From Steromphala cineraria (taxonomy: Eukaryota; Mollusca; Gastropoda; Trochida; Trochidae): a DNA stretch of 64,000 nt. Of this stretch, positions 10,072 to 24,366 are shown piece by piece. Made by a program: the position numbers and the translations under genes. Numbering within the stretch: the stretch's first letter is position 1; each line of letters starts with the position of its first letter. The notes below the pieces were generated by a model. The model was not told the DNA's origin and did no database searches. It was given only the letters and a program-made list of their open reading frames with translations. The stretch is from positions 66,313,971 to 66,377,970 of the forward strand of contig OU744720.1 in assembly GCA_916613615.1 (NCBI GenBank), read 5' to 3'.

Positions 10072-13000
10072 CTTGGAATTTTTTCAGCCTATTTGATAAA
10101 GACGTAATTAACCAAGGCACCTGTATCATTTAACTCTTTAAAAACTTGTTTCTGACAAACGAACAAGAAGGAAGTTTCATCTTGAAAGGTGACAATAGCA
10201 CAACAAATCGTGCATAAGAAACTGCAAACTAAACCGTTTTTACATATAGTATGAATATTTTTTAACAACAAAGGTTGCTCATATCAATCATCCTAGCACT
10301 TACAGACTTATTTCATGTAATCAAGTTAGTTGCAAGCAGCAAAGCCGCTTAAAGAGCTTCTAGAATCTTCTAGAGAGAACACGGTCAGGTACTATGGCGA
10401 ATGAATCGTGACGAACCCTTACAAGCCAGTTCCCATTTCGCTAAAACTTCTTCATAGCTGATTTAAGATAGTTTGTCAGCATTTATTAAGAACTGACTGA
10501 CATGTGCCTTTTTCCGTGTCAAAACAACTAAATGTACATATGAAATCGCAAAGCATAATCAGAGGATTTTAGAAAAGACATGATGTCGTTCTACACTGAT
10601 AATGGCACAAACCTGTAAACTAATGTTTATATTGATAAAGCAACGTTCATTTCAAATTTTACGTAAATCTAAAAAAAAATTTTGGGGGGGGGGCTTGTTT
10701 CTTGTGAAAAAAGGCAAAATATAGTTTAATTCTTGTATATAAATTAGTTTATAAAGTAATTGCCAGAGGGACTTTCCTGTAAGGTCGCACAATTAGAAGG
10801 TGAGAGGGCATTTGCTTCATATTGAGGCTAAATGATGCATGTGGAGAAGATGAGAGATGAGACAATCAACGTCTCTGTCTACAGAAGCATGAAAGATTTG
10901 AAACGGTTTCGCATCTGAAAGCCATTGGTTGTTATTCGATCAATTTAATCAAGTAGGCGAGAGATTCTTAACCATTATAAATATTTACTGCAAATGCTGA
11001 ATCATAAAGCAAGTCCAGGACTCAAGTTAACTCCATGGGTATGAACAGATTTGATTAACGAGAGCGTTATAATATATTTATGGTCATTATCTTAAGGAAA
11101 CAATGTTGAAATAAAACATGTATTCAGTAATGTTAGAAATGATTCAAATGTGTACAGGAAATAGATGGTGTTATTTTGAAATACAATCGAGATACTTAAT
11201 TTTGACTTGATCTCTTTGGTGAAATATATAATAGTTATGGGAGTCGTGATATATGTTGCTCGTGACACTATTATTAATTGAGACATGAAATACGACTTAG
11301 ATTAATTAGAAAGAGATGGATATATCCTCATAATATCTTGTCGTGCAGGGCGATATATTGATAATGACCTTCAACCGAAGGACATTTATGTGTGAGTCAG
11401 AAGGAAATTAAGATATATGAGGACCTAAAAAAACGATTTACGTCACTCAAGTTTTATTATGTGGCACAAAGCAACAGTCTTTGATATTCGAATCATCGAA
11501 AAAATCATTAAAAAAGAATTTGCAAAAAAAACCAGTTACTGAGTCCGTTCTCAAAGTTATTAACTTAGGTTATAAACATCATCATTTGGGGAGCTTGTAA
11601 ACACAATTGTAGCTTTCAAACTAAAAGTAAAGTGATAGTAGTTTCTTGAAACAACATAACATATATATCATGACGAGGAAATCTTTAAGTTTGAGAACGA
11701 GAAATAAATCGAGAAATACGTTAGTGATGTAGCTGGTTCACATCCATTTCGACACAGTTTATCTTTGCTAATGCTTGAATTCACTCTTCTCTTTTCTTGT
11801 GATTTATTAGATCAAGTTTAAATGGGTCATTTAAGATATGTTGGCGTTAAAAATAAGTTCTATAGTCACGATTTTGTCACAACAAGTTTTTCAAGGTAGT
11901 CCCTTCAATTTCACATTACACAAACAATTACAAATATGTTACTAACAGTGCAGACATCTCCCTCTCAGGGCTGTACATTGTAGAGATAATATAAAATCAA
12001 AAACAGATTTTGCACCAATGTCTAATGGAGAAAAGTCCATTTGATTTATATTCTCTAGGCCCTGATTGGTTTCACTATAACTTATATCTATGTCCATTTT
12101 AACGTTGATTTGTATGCATGTTAAATGCCTACCGATGGAAGTATATCTGTTCGATGAAAACAATCCTTTATTTTAACTATTCTGGTATTTTAGTATTGTT
12201 CATTCAATAAGAACAAAATACAGACACAAAACATGAACAAGTTCTCTGAGAAAATCTCGATTCTACAACTATTCGTCATGTGTATTATTCATGGAAAACC
12301 TACAAGCAACATCCAGTGGCGAGAATAGTTGTTTCAAACTTCTGACAAACTGTCGTCCAAAAGAAATTTTACCAGTTGGATAATCATTCTGATTACAAAG
12401 AATTCAAAAAAAAATTGTCCATTAATCATTGAAAGGGGTTTGATAGAATCTAACACGTCAAACTAAACCGTCTTTGAGTCATGCGATCTGTAACAAGTCT
12501 ACAGACGTTAATTTTCGTAGTTAAATCTCTGTATTTGTTTCCCAATATCAATGTGCTGACCTCGAATGTAATTTGCCATGTGTGAATGATTTGAAACCGA
12601 TGACTATCAGTTGGACAGTCGGAAAACTCTGACTAAACCTGTCAATGCACAGGAACATATGCTGATCTTTGATGCGTACTATCCATGAATTCACCAGAGG
12701 CAACATGTGCGGTGGTCTAACGTTACATATATCAGCCTACATGCAATGAAGACACCATTGGGTTTTTTTGTTACTGGGTAATAAAAAATCTTCATAATAA
12801 TTCTGTATTGCCAAAGTATGTTTCAATAAAATGAAGGGAAAATGGCGATTCTTTTTACAATCGTTGTTCTTGGTCCCCTTTTGTCAATTTTTAACAGCTT
12901 TCTGGTGTTTTTGTAATAAATGGGGTGACCAGCAGTCCTAACGGATATGCAGTTAAGGTTTTTCTCTTTTGATTAAAAAAATGGTTCAATTAATATTGCT

Positions 13001-13890
13001 TATGGGCGTTTAATAAATGGAACAACTGTTTATGGATGTTTATATATATATTGTCATTAAATTATGTGTCTTAGCTGTGCCATGTTAAGGGATGTCAATA
13101 GATTTAGAAGGAACAGAGTTATTATGTTAATACTTATCATGTCTTAAATTTGCTTTTTGAATTGACTCATATGCTTTATTATTCAAAAATTGTATGAGAT
13201 TGCAACACGGTCAATATATTACCTCTGATATATATGTTGTTCAAGTCATACAATCAAGGTTTTATGACTTAAGTTACGTTTGACAGGTGAGAATGTTCTC
13301 CCAAGGAAGTAGATTATTGTTATTTGACTGTTCTGTGTTGTTTAAGTTAATATGTAAGGCACATACACTGTAAGCCCAACAATAACTGTGACCCAATATC
13401 ATAATGTTCAACCCGGATGACCGTTTATATTAAGAGAATTACTTTATATTTGATGAAGTCCGTGCTATATAATTTGGGAGGAAAATTGTCACTGATCATT
13501 GAAGCTTTGCAAGACAAAATGACACAACCTACACAAAACTTCGTGACAGAGTTCAAGGAAAACTTGTTTGATAAATATGTAAGATGTATCATCATAATGG
13601 CAAATGGTAACATGGTCACTGAATTGTATTCAAAGAAAACTCTTTTCTTTTCTTTTCTTTCTTTTTGTATTTTATGTTTAAATTTTAAATCTTTTTATCT
13701 GATAGTGTAAACATCAAAATAAAGTTTGTCAGTAAATTCGAACGAATTTTGTCTACATTATAACTTATGTGTCAGCGTTTTATCTGTACAATGTCTCAGC
13801 CAGACAGCTTATATCTATGTGTGGGATCTAGGTGGGAAGATAAACAGATTTCCTACCGCATCTGACATTTGTCCATTCTTCAAAGACGAT
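10072..13890. other. Non-coding DNA with diverged paralogous islands
   Basis: No gene is supported. Around 11640-11830 the sequence (GATGTAGCTGGTTCACATCC) matches 28820-29000 well and 21100-21200 weakly. Around 13240-13400 it matches 48540-48650 (TATGACTTAAGTTAC and GCCCAACAATAACT). There is an A9-T4-G10 homopolymer run at 10671-10693. A polypyrimidine (TTTTCTTTC)n stretch lies at about 13640-13668. The longest open frame, 13417-13710, shows no recognisable domain. Confidence 0.6.
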
Positions 13891-15667
13891 TGCTATCCGT
13901 TTGAATGTGACATCAGTTATCTATCAAACAAGGTCTGATTATACAAATAGGACAAGTGATTGAACTGCTTCAAGATCGCATTGACATAAAGGTAATTTTT
14001 TGCAATGTCATGTAACAATTGCACTTTTTCCTTGACTGAATGTTGTTGACAGAAATTAAATTAGAGAATGAACTTTAAAGGCTTAACAAGAGAGTGAAAT
14101 AGATGAAAATCGAAGAACAAAGTGCATGCTCAAGATGCCAGTCTGAAAAGTGAAAAAGTTTTACTCTTTGTGAAATAGAATAAAGAAGATATTAAAGTAT
14201 TTATCCGTATTGATATTCATGTCAGGAAGCGTTACATGAAGATACAATCAAAGTGTCAGAATGATTGAAATGCTTTTCAGCCAGTTACCGATCGTAAATT
14301 TATTAGTGCTTTGTGAATGTAATGTTCTACTTCACGGCCCTCTCCGTCTTTTATAATGCATATATAAGGCTATAAATAATCATTATTCTGGACAAGAGGG
14401 ACAGACAACCAAGTAATAACGTCACTAGATATAGATTTAACGCCACAGATATAATAGGATAAAAACGAAAGGACAATCCAATATTAGGACTTGATCTGAT
14501 CTGGGACCTCGGCAAGTCGTCTACTACACTAAGACCAACATGGCCATGAGGTAACATTATACTCTTCTATTATTAATGTTATAGAAGATAACTTGTGTCA
14601 TCATGTACATCTAGGATCCTTACTTTTAAGTGATCTGATTTATTTCTTTATTTCAGACAATGATATGACACATGAATGGTTTAACAATGGAGAGAGTCTC
14701 GTATTATTAAAGGTATTTTATAAGATTATTTCAGAAATGTGTTTGTGTTTACTTTAAGGTACTTTCTAGAACAATTGACTAATATATGAAGCAGTTACTA
14801 ATATTGAAATGCCAATATCATCGGATCGCCCATATCTACCTTTACAAAGAAGTGATTTTTTAAGCTGTTAAATTTAAATGATGACTTTAAAGAAAACAAA
14901 AAACAAAAATTGAAATTGACGATAAATGTATTTTACATCACTGTTCTTAAATATATATACCACAAATAAGGTTGAAACTTAAAATGTTATACAATTGCAA
15001 GGTTAAAGAATCCTGTATCTGGTTGCATTTAAGCAAATCCTTCATCCTAGTCAAGATTGGCACGTACGTCACATGGCTTTTACATTCACATTTGCATAGA
15101 TTTATCCGATTGCTAAGTTGCGATACTATAGTACTTCCTTGTGCAATTTCAATGGCGAAACTGTCACATTAATGAGTAAAGATAAGTTGCCATTGACAGC
15201 AAAAGCTCATAAATTTTTATTTTATGAGCAAATTACAAACGTTGACATGTTTTCGTTATTGAAGCATCGGTTGTTATGAATATCTGGTTAAAGGGTAAAT
15301 GTTATGAAATAATTAACCTTGCACGCATAGATAGGTGGTGTATTTCAAGAATTGGGCAATATTGCCCCACATCAAACAAGTCAACAAATGTCATTAGGTA
15401 ATAACTAGACAGAGAATCTTTCCTGCAATATAATATACTTCCACATACCGCATCTACGGTCCTCATAGGGTCATCTGCCTTTCCAATATTAACATAACAA
15501 TGTTGAAAAGACTTAATCCAACACCAGATCTAAAGCCCACTTTATCAATGCGTTTGAGCCATTTCAAAGATTTCAGGAAGAGTGAGAAAGAACATCGTAA
15601 AATAACCTTTAATAACGTTTTCCCCTATAGCAGACAAAAGAGAGAACTGATTCAGTTGACTTCCATG

Positions 15668-15790
15668 CCTGAACTGAACTGAACTTTATTACATTCAGGC
15701 TGCAGATCGCAGCATAAGAGCTATATATGGATGGATATATACACAATGATACATGATCCATTACAATACAAAAAAAAGCTGACGTACCAT
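15668..15790 (-). mobile_element. Probable 3' end of a truncated LINE
   Basis: Read on the minus strand, the segment ends in CTGAATGTAATAAAGTTCAG followed by repeated TTCAG units. From memory, this AATAAAGTTCAGTTCAG tail is common at the 3' ends of molluscan LINE insertions. It would be a short 5'-truncated copy. I could not fix the upstream boundary or a target duplication. An 89-codon minus-strand frame at 15863-16132 is nearby but shows no reverse transcriptase feature. Confidence 0.45.
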
Positions 15791-18658
15791 TCTAAGGTGA
15801 AATATGTTATTTTTTTCACATGGTAGATGATAAAACACAAAACAATGTAATGTTCCTAAATTTTAAGGTGTTTTTTTAAAACATGTTGATTTCCACCATC
15901 CTACATGTACTTTAACAGCTATTTGGTAGCAATCTTTTACAAAATCAGGAATCAGATCTATCAGGAAACAATCGTTAACAAAATAATGATAACGGTGATT
16001 TGATGCTTTACTGCAATGATTCGCTGAAGGAGAACTGTTACATGAATCCGGTAAATACTTGGAAGATTTCCCTACTGTGAATGGAAATGAACACCTGCAA
16101 ATTTGCTGAGGCGAATTATCAGGAAATTCCACATAATTATCCTCTTGATTCGGTCCGATTCAACATTCGATTGTACTCTTTCCTCGTCGTTCAAATCTAA
16201 ATTTGCGGTTGTTGAACAATGAATCCTGGAATTTTACAAACGCAACTATTTATCTTTAAATACTACAGGAGAAAACATTAATTTTATATATCGAGAAAAT
16301 ACACAAATATTAACTAGTATATTCTTCCTATTTCTTTGGTTCAAACAGAAAGGTTAACGTAAAAGATTAGTCATATAAAATGAGTTTTTAAAAAATTAAT
16401 TTTAGTACAAAATGTAAGGCAGGAACAGATTGGTTCATTCATTCACCATTTATGTCTTCGCAAACAAAACTGGTCTTTTTGATGAGGAAGTTTTTTTTGC
16501 AATTACCTGATAAATTCAAGAAGAACTGTTCTTTCACGTTTTGCAAGAACTTTGATCATGATGAATACATTCAAACTAGATAGAATGGTTTAACAGTTGA
16601 TCTATACACAGACAAAAAGTAACCGGAAGTAAACTTGTGCATTCACATCAGACTAGTTGGTCCCTTTTATCTTAGTTTGCACAATGTCTTTGTCATGATT
16701 GACATGCCATTTACACATAGCAACTTATATCATCCGTTTGTTGAAGGTATTTCTTTGTGTGAAGATGTTTCATTACTTACACAATCTTACAAGAGAGTTA
16801 TTACGGGTTATCACAGTTATACAAATTATGTTTCATCCAAATTGTTTGGCACTTTGCAGTTTAATGATATTCGAAACAGGTTATACAATTGTCTCCTTTA
16901 AAAGGCATATATTTTACCATTTAAAAGTTCAAAATTGAATACACAAAGATGTAACATCACCACCTTTCGCATGTAATTGGGTCAACGTCAAATGAGTTAC
17001 TTCTATCCTTCTCTGTTTTAATTAAAATCATTGCCATCTTTGTCATTTGTATTTATGTACACCTTTTCATGTTTAAAACTACTCGTTTTATTTATTGTTG
17101 TCAAAATCAATCAACTGTTAAGGAACTCAAAGCATTACTTTTTTAATCGATAGTTAAAAAAGTGAAATTTGATGCCACATCTTTAACAATGTATCTTAAG
17201 GGAATAGCTTATTGTCTTTTCGCGTGTAAGAATCTTTCAGTCCACAGTTAGTGAAACAGAATGGTCTCATTGGATAAATGACGTCTCCAGGGAAATAGTG
17301 TCTGATTGATCTAAACTGGCCACATTCGTAATGCAAATAAAAAGGGCATTTCGCTCTCAATATTGTTCTAACCTTTATAGAAAAAGGTTAAAGGTGAACA
17401 ATTGATTTCCAGAATCTATATTGTACCTGTTACTGTTTTATTGATATAGCTTTATGTTGAACGATTATCTAAATTTTCATAATTTCAAATTATATTGAGA
17501 TTGTAAGGGGGTTTAGTGTAAATATAGACCTTTTTGAAATGAAATAACTAACCCATAGCAACCCAAATACCATCCCCTGTTTTGGACAAAAACAATACAA
17601 GTAGTTTGTACTTATAAAATCACAGTGTTGTTATACAAACAGACACGATGTATCCAGGTAGGAAGAAACATCTTCTTATTTTCTCCAATCCTTCTCTTCT
17701 ATCATGTCGCAACCAACAATGCTTATATTGCAAAACATACTTATTTTTCGCAGTTCAATTTCTAATTAATTACTGCACCTACATTCAGTTGTCGACTACA
17801 GATCTTAAACTAGTTTTCAAGCACGATTCAGCTTTGTAGAAACTCTTTGATGTTGTGAACTAAGGAAGATGACAAAGGATTTTGGTTTGTGAAGAATTAA
17901 TCAACATTTTTTAAGTTTCCTATTATAGGAAGACAAAATGCAGGAGTTATGCAAACGTATTCCTTGTTCAGTATCCCTTTGAACAACTTTCATCTCGCGA
18001 CCAAAGACAAGTATGATTATTGCTTATTGCTCTAAAAAGTGAGTAATAATGACAAGCCCTTGAACTTGAATGTAGCACTTTTTCGGGCAGGTCATATTAA
18101 AATATCCTTTATTAGATTCATTTCAGGTGCATCTTTAGAATAAAGAAGCATCAAAGCACTAACACAAACAACACTTTGGGAATAGGGACATATTTTACTT
18201 TCCATTACATAATAATACTTTCGTTGAGATACTGAAGATTGCATCATCATGTCGAAATATTGTTGCATATATTGTTTTTAATAACGACAACATTACGTTA
18301 GCACATTGTATCAAATATGATTAATATTAACACGTATGCATGTGTTTAATCAGATATTCGAAAGTTAATCGAAAGTTCATTTACCATTTCTTGGTAATAA
18401 CATACATTCTTCCTTTGTTAAACTTGGTCATGGTGGGTCATGCTTATATTTGTGTCCATTGATTGTAAAATACAGGTTGATGATAATTAACAGCATGAGA
18501 AATGATTTCATGTGTAACATTGTTTCCATAATGGTTATTTGTTTACACTCAACTTATGGTACAGGTTATCCGTATAATAAATGAAAATTTCTCAGTGAAA
18601 ATACACAATAGTATTAAACATATCAAATTCGTTATTATAACAAATATATCCCGTGCGG

Positions 18659-19131
18659 TACGGGATAGTACAGTCGGCAAGAGCGCCGGTCTCATGCTGC
18701 TGAGGTCCGGGGTTCGAATCCCATCCAGGCGAAGGTATAAAAACCTAGAGTTCAACTCTGTTAGAACTCCATATGTGTCACCCTGGAGCCCTAGTGTGTA
18801 GTGCAACAAAAACTACACACTTAAAAGATCCCACGAATTCATGTCAGTGGTTGAATGGTGGAAACATGAACGTGTGCATATGCCGAGCTGTCGGTTATCA
18901 GCGTTCAGCAGTGTTGGACAAACTGCTCTGACTATGTGTCTCAGTTCACCAAGCTGTGAATAGGTACCCTGTGAGGTATGGAATGGTTCCTAACCTAAGC
19001 GCCACATATGGATGCTGGTTGATTACTCCTAAGGGAGTTGAATTGGAAAAATGATCGGACGGTGAAAGAATGCCATTGACCAAGGTACAATGTAAGCGCC
19101 TCGCGCTTTATTAATATTGATTCATATAAGA
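18659..19131 (+). mobile_element. tRNA-derived SINE, copy 1
   Basis: The head is tRNA-like, with an A box (TAGTACAGTCGG, 18666-18677) and a perfect B box (GGTTCGAATCC, 18711-18721), the internal RNA polymerase III promoter elements. A long body follows. Together with the copy at 45550-46056 it shares TGCAACAAAAACT, AGATCCCACGAATTCATGTC, GCGTTCAGCAGTGTTGGACA and CTCAGTTCACC.AGCTGTGAA. The tail runs into AT-rich sequence. I did not find a convincing target duplication. Short open frames on both strands here (18549-18809) are by-products of the SINE. Confidence 0.88.
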
Positions 19132-22100
19132 ACATGATAAGGCAGCCGTAAGATGATTAGAAAATACGAATCACGATCTGTTACAGCTTTGTCTATGATA
19201 AAGGTCACATTCTCATGTTCTGGATTATCATTGTAGAATAAAATACCAGAAAGGAAATGTTTTTGTCTTTTACCACGAGATAACTGTGTTGTGCAACATC
19301 GTTTGGACGACTGAATGCTGTGTTTCTCATTCAGAAGAATGAACATAAAAGTTCCAAAGTTGTGATGGGCCATGTAAGTATCACCGAAGAATGGAGAATA
19401 ACACAACGTTGTGTTGTGCTTGGCCAAGTCAGGAAAATGAAAATCAATAAAAACCCGTTTTGTTTAAGGTTGAACATTTCACATTCTCCTCTGAAATTAT
19501 CCTTACTGATAACTGCTAGTATTTGAGTTATAGATGGTCGGATGATAAATCGCTTTATGGTTTACGATATTAGATTAATTCATCATTCAATTAATATGAA
19601 GTGTTATTTCAAGATAGTGGACATTTAGATTGAAAAAATAAGGAAAGTAAATACATAATATAAAATTTCATTTTTCGAAACAACTTGCTCTCAATGGAGC
19701 ATAGTGTTTGTTTTTTTGGTCATGGCAGTTTTTTTGGTTCCTTGAAATTGGTATTTCTTTGAATATGCCTTATTCTCTTCATCAAGTGTTAATCGTAAGA
19801 TTATAGCCTTTTGGTCAACTATTGCCAATAATTGTTGACAATAGGGATGCATTTTCAACAACCAGTGACATCTTAACTTAACTTAAATGATGATCTGAAG
19901 TTTGAAAGTCAAGTTTCTATCACAGATATTATTTGTGATATCTGATACCAAAACTGTATAACGTACTTTCGGCACTAGAATCATACGTAATTTGGTACAA
20001 ATTCAGTAATTCGTTGCGTATTTTTTTCCAAATGTATATAATAATTCTGGACTTGTTCCATATAGCTAAAACACACAATTAACATTTCAGTGTGCAAAAA
20101 TGATTCACTATGATTCTTGTTCCAAAAAGAATCGCGGGGAGAAAGTATTTAATTCAAAGTTGTTTAGGAAATCTACGTATCTAAAATGTTTATAAGAAAA
20201 ATGTTTCTAAATTGGTTATTGTTAGAATGGCTGGTTTACAAGGGATCTAAGAGATAATTTGACAAACATTTAGCAATTAGCATTCTTGAAGAAACACAAC
20301 TATTAAATCAATATTTGGCAAAAATTGTTTGACACTGATCAGATGGTGTTATATGCAAAACAACTTGTTAAATGGTTCGCCTTTTCGACTTTTTTATATT
20401 AAAGACTCTTACAAATATGACTTCTAACATTTCATTTCAAGATGGTTTATTCCATGTCAATACTGGCAATATTACTGTGAAAAGGTTGGTAATTAAATCT
20501 TTTTAAGAAATACAGTTCAAATGGTGAATCGCTACACAACTGTTTGTATCCTGTTTGAATGACTGTAGACAGGTCCAATCTATAGCGTTTACTCATTGGT
20601 AGAAACATTAAAACGTAAAAAAGCGATCTCCGCTTTCTAAGAAAACTAAATGATGAAGGAGATATTAACATCGGAAAGGAATCGATTGTTATTGGATCAA
20701 CGTATTCAAGATGGCGAGACGTTCTTAACAACAAGATACTATTTATTCCAAATGCATAATCATAATCCATGTCAAAGATTCAAAATAAGAACCGTGAAAA
20801 TGAACGCAGTTAGTGACAAATTGGATTTAACAGAGAGATATGATTTATTCATTGTCAGACAGCACATTATCTAAAACGCCTTAAGGGAACAATATTCATA
20901 CAGCATCGGTCCATCGTCTGATTAATATCTCGAATGAACGATGACATTATTGCTCCGTTTGCATTAATCCCAAATTTCTTTATGCTTTAACACAAAACTG
21001 GTCATAATGTTATATTGAAAATGTTGATTAAGGTATGATTCAAAAGGGTTAATTAAGTTGATGTTATTTTAGAAAACTCAAAAACAGGATATAAATGAAT
21101 CAACACCAGTGATGTCGATTCTTAATGTCAGTTACGAGACACTTTATCTTTATAATGCTTGACTTCCCTCATGTCTTAACTGATTTATTTCAGGGAGATT
21201 GAAAGGCGAATGATGAACAATATGTTTGCGTTATAATAGGCTTTAGAAGCCAATATTTTTTCCAAACTTGTCTCTTTTTAACAGCATTGAGATAAGCAAA
21301 TAACATAAAGAATTACATTTAGAGAATTTATAGTAAACATTGCTTCCTCCCAGGGCTGTAGGTCTATTCATGTGAGGGCTATCAGGTGTATAAACCAATT
21401 ATGATAAACCGTAGATAGTGCTATGTAGGCAGAAGTTGATGACGCTGTAGTATTGTTTGGCTAGTCAAAAACAAAGTTTACTCCCGTGGCCTAATGGAGA
21501 GAAGAGGAAGGAAAGTAAACTTAAAAATAAATAACAGCAACCTTGAAATTCAGGATCATAGAGTCAACAAAATAAATAGTCATTGTCAACATTTGCCAAG
21601 AGGTACTCCTAATATATATATATGAAGGTAAAAGTGTGTTTTCGCTCCTTTTTTGGACAACAGGTAGCAACAACCAGGTTATACAGTATACATACTTATG
21701 AATAATGTAAGGAATAAATGTTGTTAAGAGAGTTGATAAAGTTCCCTGTGGCCACATTAATTTGTACATTATGTATTTGTCACTAAGGCACGTGCAGCAA
21801 ATGCCACTTTCATCAATTGAAATTACTGAGGCTGACCCCTTAAAATAAAATATCGTTCACCCACGTCCTGAAGGTTGACGATTTAGATAATTATGTCAAA
21901 ACATAAAATGTAGGATCAAAGCTCATTTTTAAATGTCAATTTGAACCAGAAGATTAACTAATAGAAATGATTAAATTAATTGAGGCTTTGATAGCGAGAC
22001 AAGTCAATCACATCAATCTATAAGTATTGTTACCATTGTTCATAGTTTTGTTGTGAACCTTTACATTACAATGCAATTTATGCCATTGAAATCTTTGTCA

Positions 22101-22456
22101 GTCTGTTACCTCTGGCTATCATAGTATTTTGTATGTTTGTTGTCCCACATCACTTCATTTGTAATCATCAAATGTAAAGAACATAAATATTTGTACATAT
22201 CCAGCTCTTGTTCACATTTTGAAAACAGTCTAAATTGTGGACTCAATTGGAAAATGAAAGGGGTCAATGCGTGTATAATAGAAGTGTATAATAGAAATAT
22301 ATATAAAGTGTAAATATTTTACGGATTGAAACATTTAAGCTGGTATATCCTATTGTCCATTCAAGACAGATTGAGCATTTAAGATCAATGATATATCTAT
22401 TTCCTTGGCAACCAACTTTTGTAAAGATACATGTATTTTGTTTGGTTCAGTGCTGT

Positions 22457-22817
22457 TTAATGGGGCGGTAGTACTTTCTTTTTAAATGCTATATTTCCAA
22501 ATTTTCACTGATAACTGTAGGTTAATGCTAAATACATTATTTTGATACTGTCAAAAATCTCATTACAAAAACCAATCATTTATTGTCAGAAAAACAAATG
22601 ATAACGATCCAAATATAGTCCATAGGTGACCATTTTTGTGTGAACACCTTTAATTCATTTTGTTTAAGGAAAATGAATTCCATAGCTGAACTATACATTA
22701 TTTATTTGATTTACATGTATTATCGCTTCATTTAGTTTAAATTGAAAGATATTTATCATTTTCCTGGCATCACCTTATACATGTATATCCCATAAAAACG
22801 TGCTACTGTCCCTTTAA
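22457..22817. mobile_element. piggyBac-type MITE, copy 2 (inverted)
   Basis: A 353-bp element (22461-22813) lies between TTAA at 22457-22460 and 22814-22817. It is the reverse-complement relative of the MITE at 944-1306: ATTTTCACTGATAA, TGTCAAAAATCTCATTACA and ACGTGCTACTG recur in the expected order. Its left terminus has decayed (TGGGGCGGTAG for AGGGGCAGTAG), so the terminal repeat is imperfect. It is non-coding and non-autonomous. Confidence 0.85.
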
Positions 22818-23484
22818 AGATGCAACTTAACGAAGAGAAGTGAATCTGTAGCCAATATAAATCATAATAGTGTTTCCAAAAAAAAAAACGTCTAGGTTTT
22901 CAAACTTTAAATCTATTCTTTAGATCAACAGATATCACGAACTTTAACTATTGGTGGTAAATTTCATGGCATTTTGTTTCTATTTAGCCTTTATCTTTAC
23001 TTTGGTACATTTAACTCAATATAGTGGAAATGGAAGCTGTGACTTAAAGGTTAAAACTTTATGAATAATGATGTCAAATTATTCTGCTGACTTGCAGGAT
23101 ACTTAATTGACACTGAACAATACTTTAATCACAAATTATCGGATTGGGAACAAGTTATCAACTATACAAATATTGAATAATATATATAATTTCAGTAGCA
23201 TTTGGCAATTTATAAGTCTCAAAGTTGTTTATTTTTAAGATGTCCTCCTTTATCAGTTTAGGTTTACTTCTTTAATATATTATTCGTAGATCCATCAACA
23301 CCATTTCAGCAGGAATAAACGTTTGCTTCCTTTTGCATTTTCAAGTTTACATTTGCCATTACATGAACAATGCTGTGGGGTAATTAGTTAACTTTCTTTT
23401 TCATAAAAATGGAAATCATTCATTTTGAACTGGTTGATAAATAATTTGTTATTGAGTCATTTTCTTTATACTTCCTTTTCGTCA

Positions 23485-23568
23485 TATTGCTTTTTCAAAA
23501 TGAACTTCAACGTCAATTAAGCAACTCCAACAGTGAAATGATTAGATTGTCCCTATGGATTTCTGTTG
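23485..23568. other. 84-bp conserved island (left copy)
   Basis: ATTGCTTTTTCAA and then AACTTCAACGTCAATTAAGC, AACTCCAAC, GTGAAATGATTAG and TTGTCCCTATGGA recur at 30426-30508 with about seven differences. The surrounding duplicated DNA is clearly more diverged. One frame stays open in both copies (…LQRQLSNSN.EMIRLSLW…), but flanking splice sites are not convincing. Candidates are a short exon, a regulatory element or chance. Confidence 0.45.
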
Positions 23569-24366
23569 TAATGAGAGAACAATGAATAGGTTGATGCATG
23601 TAAGTGTTCACTGTGCATAATAGTCATATGTTTTTGTGCAATGTTTTTATTATTTGGACATGATACGTTGATAAGTATCGTTTTCACTCTTTACTTTCAG
23701 ATATGTCCTTTTAATGATAACGAGCAAACCATGTGAAGTATTTTTTCCATGTGGATGGAGAGTTAGGTTTCCAAATTGAAATGCTATTAGCGGAAGTGAA
23801 TATTTTTCACAAAGTGAATTATCATTACATGACAATACCTTAACGTGGAGTGGCATTTAGTGGTATTTTCTCAATTCTGAGAGCTGTGCCTGCTGGAGCT
23901 CATATTGTCCTGGTAGTGTGATGGACAAGTAACGAGTAGAAGCCAGAGCAAAATTTGAGACGGTTGATGTATATATGCTTCTTCATCTGTTCACGTGTTA
24001 CATACTGAAATAAATTTTGGAAAGACGTTAAATCCCACACACACACTGCTGTACGTACCAGTGGTACATGGAGTTTTACCCTTACTTACCCTTAGTTTCG
24101 TATCAAAATTAATTGTAATCCATACAAAAACTTAGTTCTTCTTTTGCAGCAAATTGTACAAATTCATAGGTGTAACCATTTATTTAATTAAGATTACAAA
24201 AATAACAAACATATTATTTTAAACTTAATAGGATGTGATACATTTTCCAGTTTTGACCATGAAACATAGGAAATAATAGGAAATTATAGGAAATAATAAA
24301 TAATCTTAAAGACACAAAATGATAATGATGACACATATAATTAAATATTTAGAGGATATTATATAA

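Larger units (their letters stand above)
13891..20300. repeat. Diverged direct copy of the 4.1-9.4 kb segment
   Basis: Collinear islands link this stretch to copy A: 13896 with 4121, 14261 with 6350 (CAGAATGATTGAAATGCT), about 15060 with 7497 (CACGTACGTCACAT), 15255 with 7733 (TTGAAGCATC.GTTGTTAT), 17221 with 8588 (CGCGTGTA..C.TTCAGTCCAC) and 20230 with 9335 (CTGGTTT..GAC.A..TTTGACAA). Order and orientation are kept, but intervening sequence is largely beyond recognition. This indicates an old tandem duplication. Unique insertions inside it include the SINE at 18659. No gene is seen. Confidence 0.7.

Noticed and set aside
13417..13710. 97-codon frame with hydrophobic C-terminus
   Set aside because: The hydrophobic end comes from a polypyrimidine tract. 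There is no homologue, splice context or conservation.
15863..16132. 89-codon minus-strand frame beside a LINE-like tail
   Set aside because: No reverse transcriptase, endonuclease or knuckle motif is visible, so I do not attribute it to the element.
18659..18731. Intact tRNA gene
   Set aside because: A and B boxes are present, but the head continues into a 400-bp shared body and the cloverleaf stems are imperfect. It is a SINE head, as is 45550-45622.
18549..18809. Overlapping 81- and 86-codon frames on both strands
   Set aside because: They lie over the tRNA-like head and start of the SINE. The frames follow from its sequence and have no protein resemblance.
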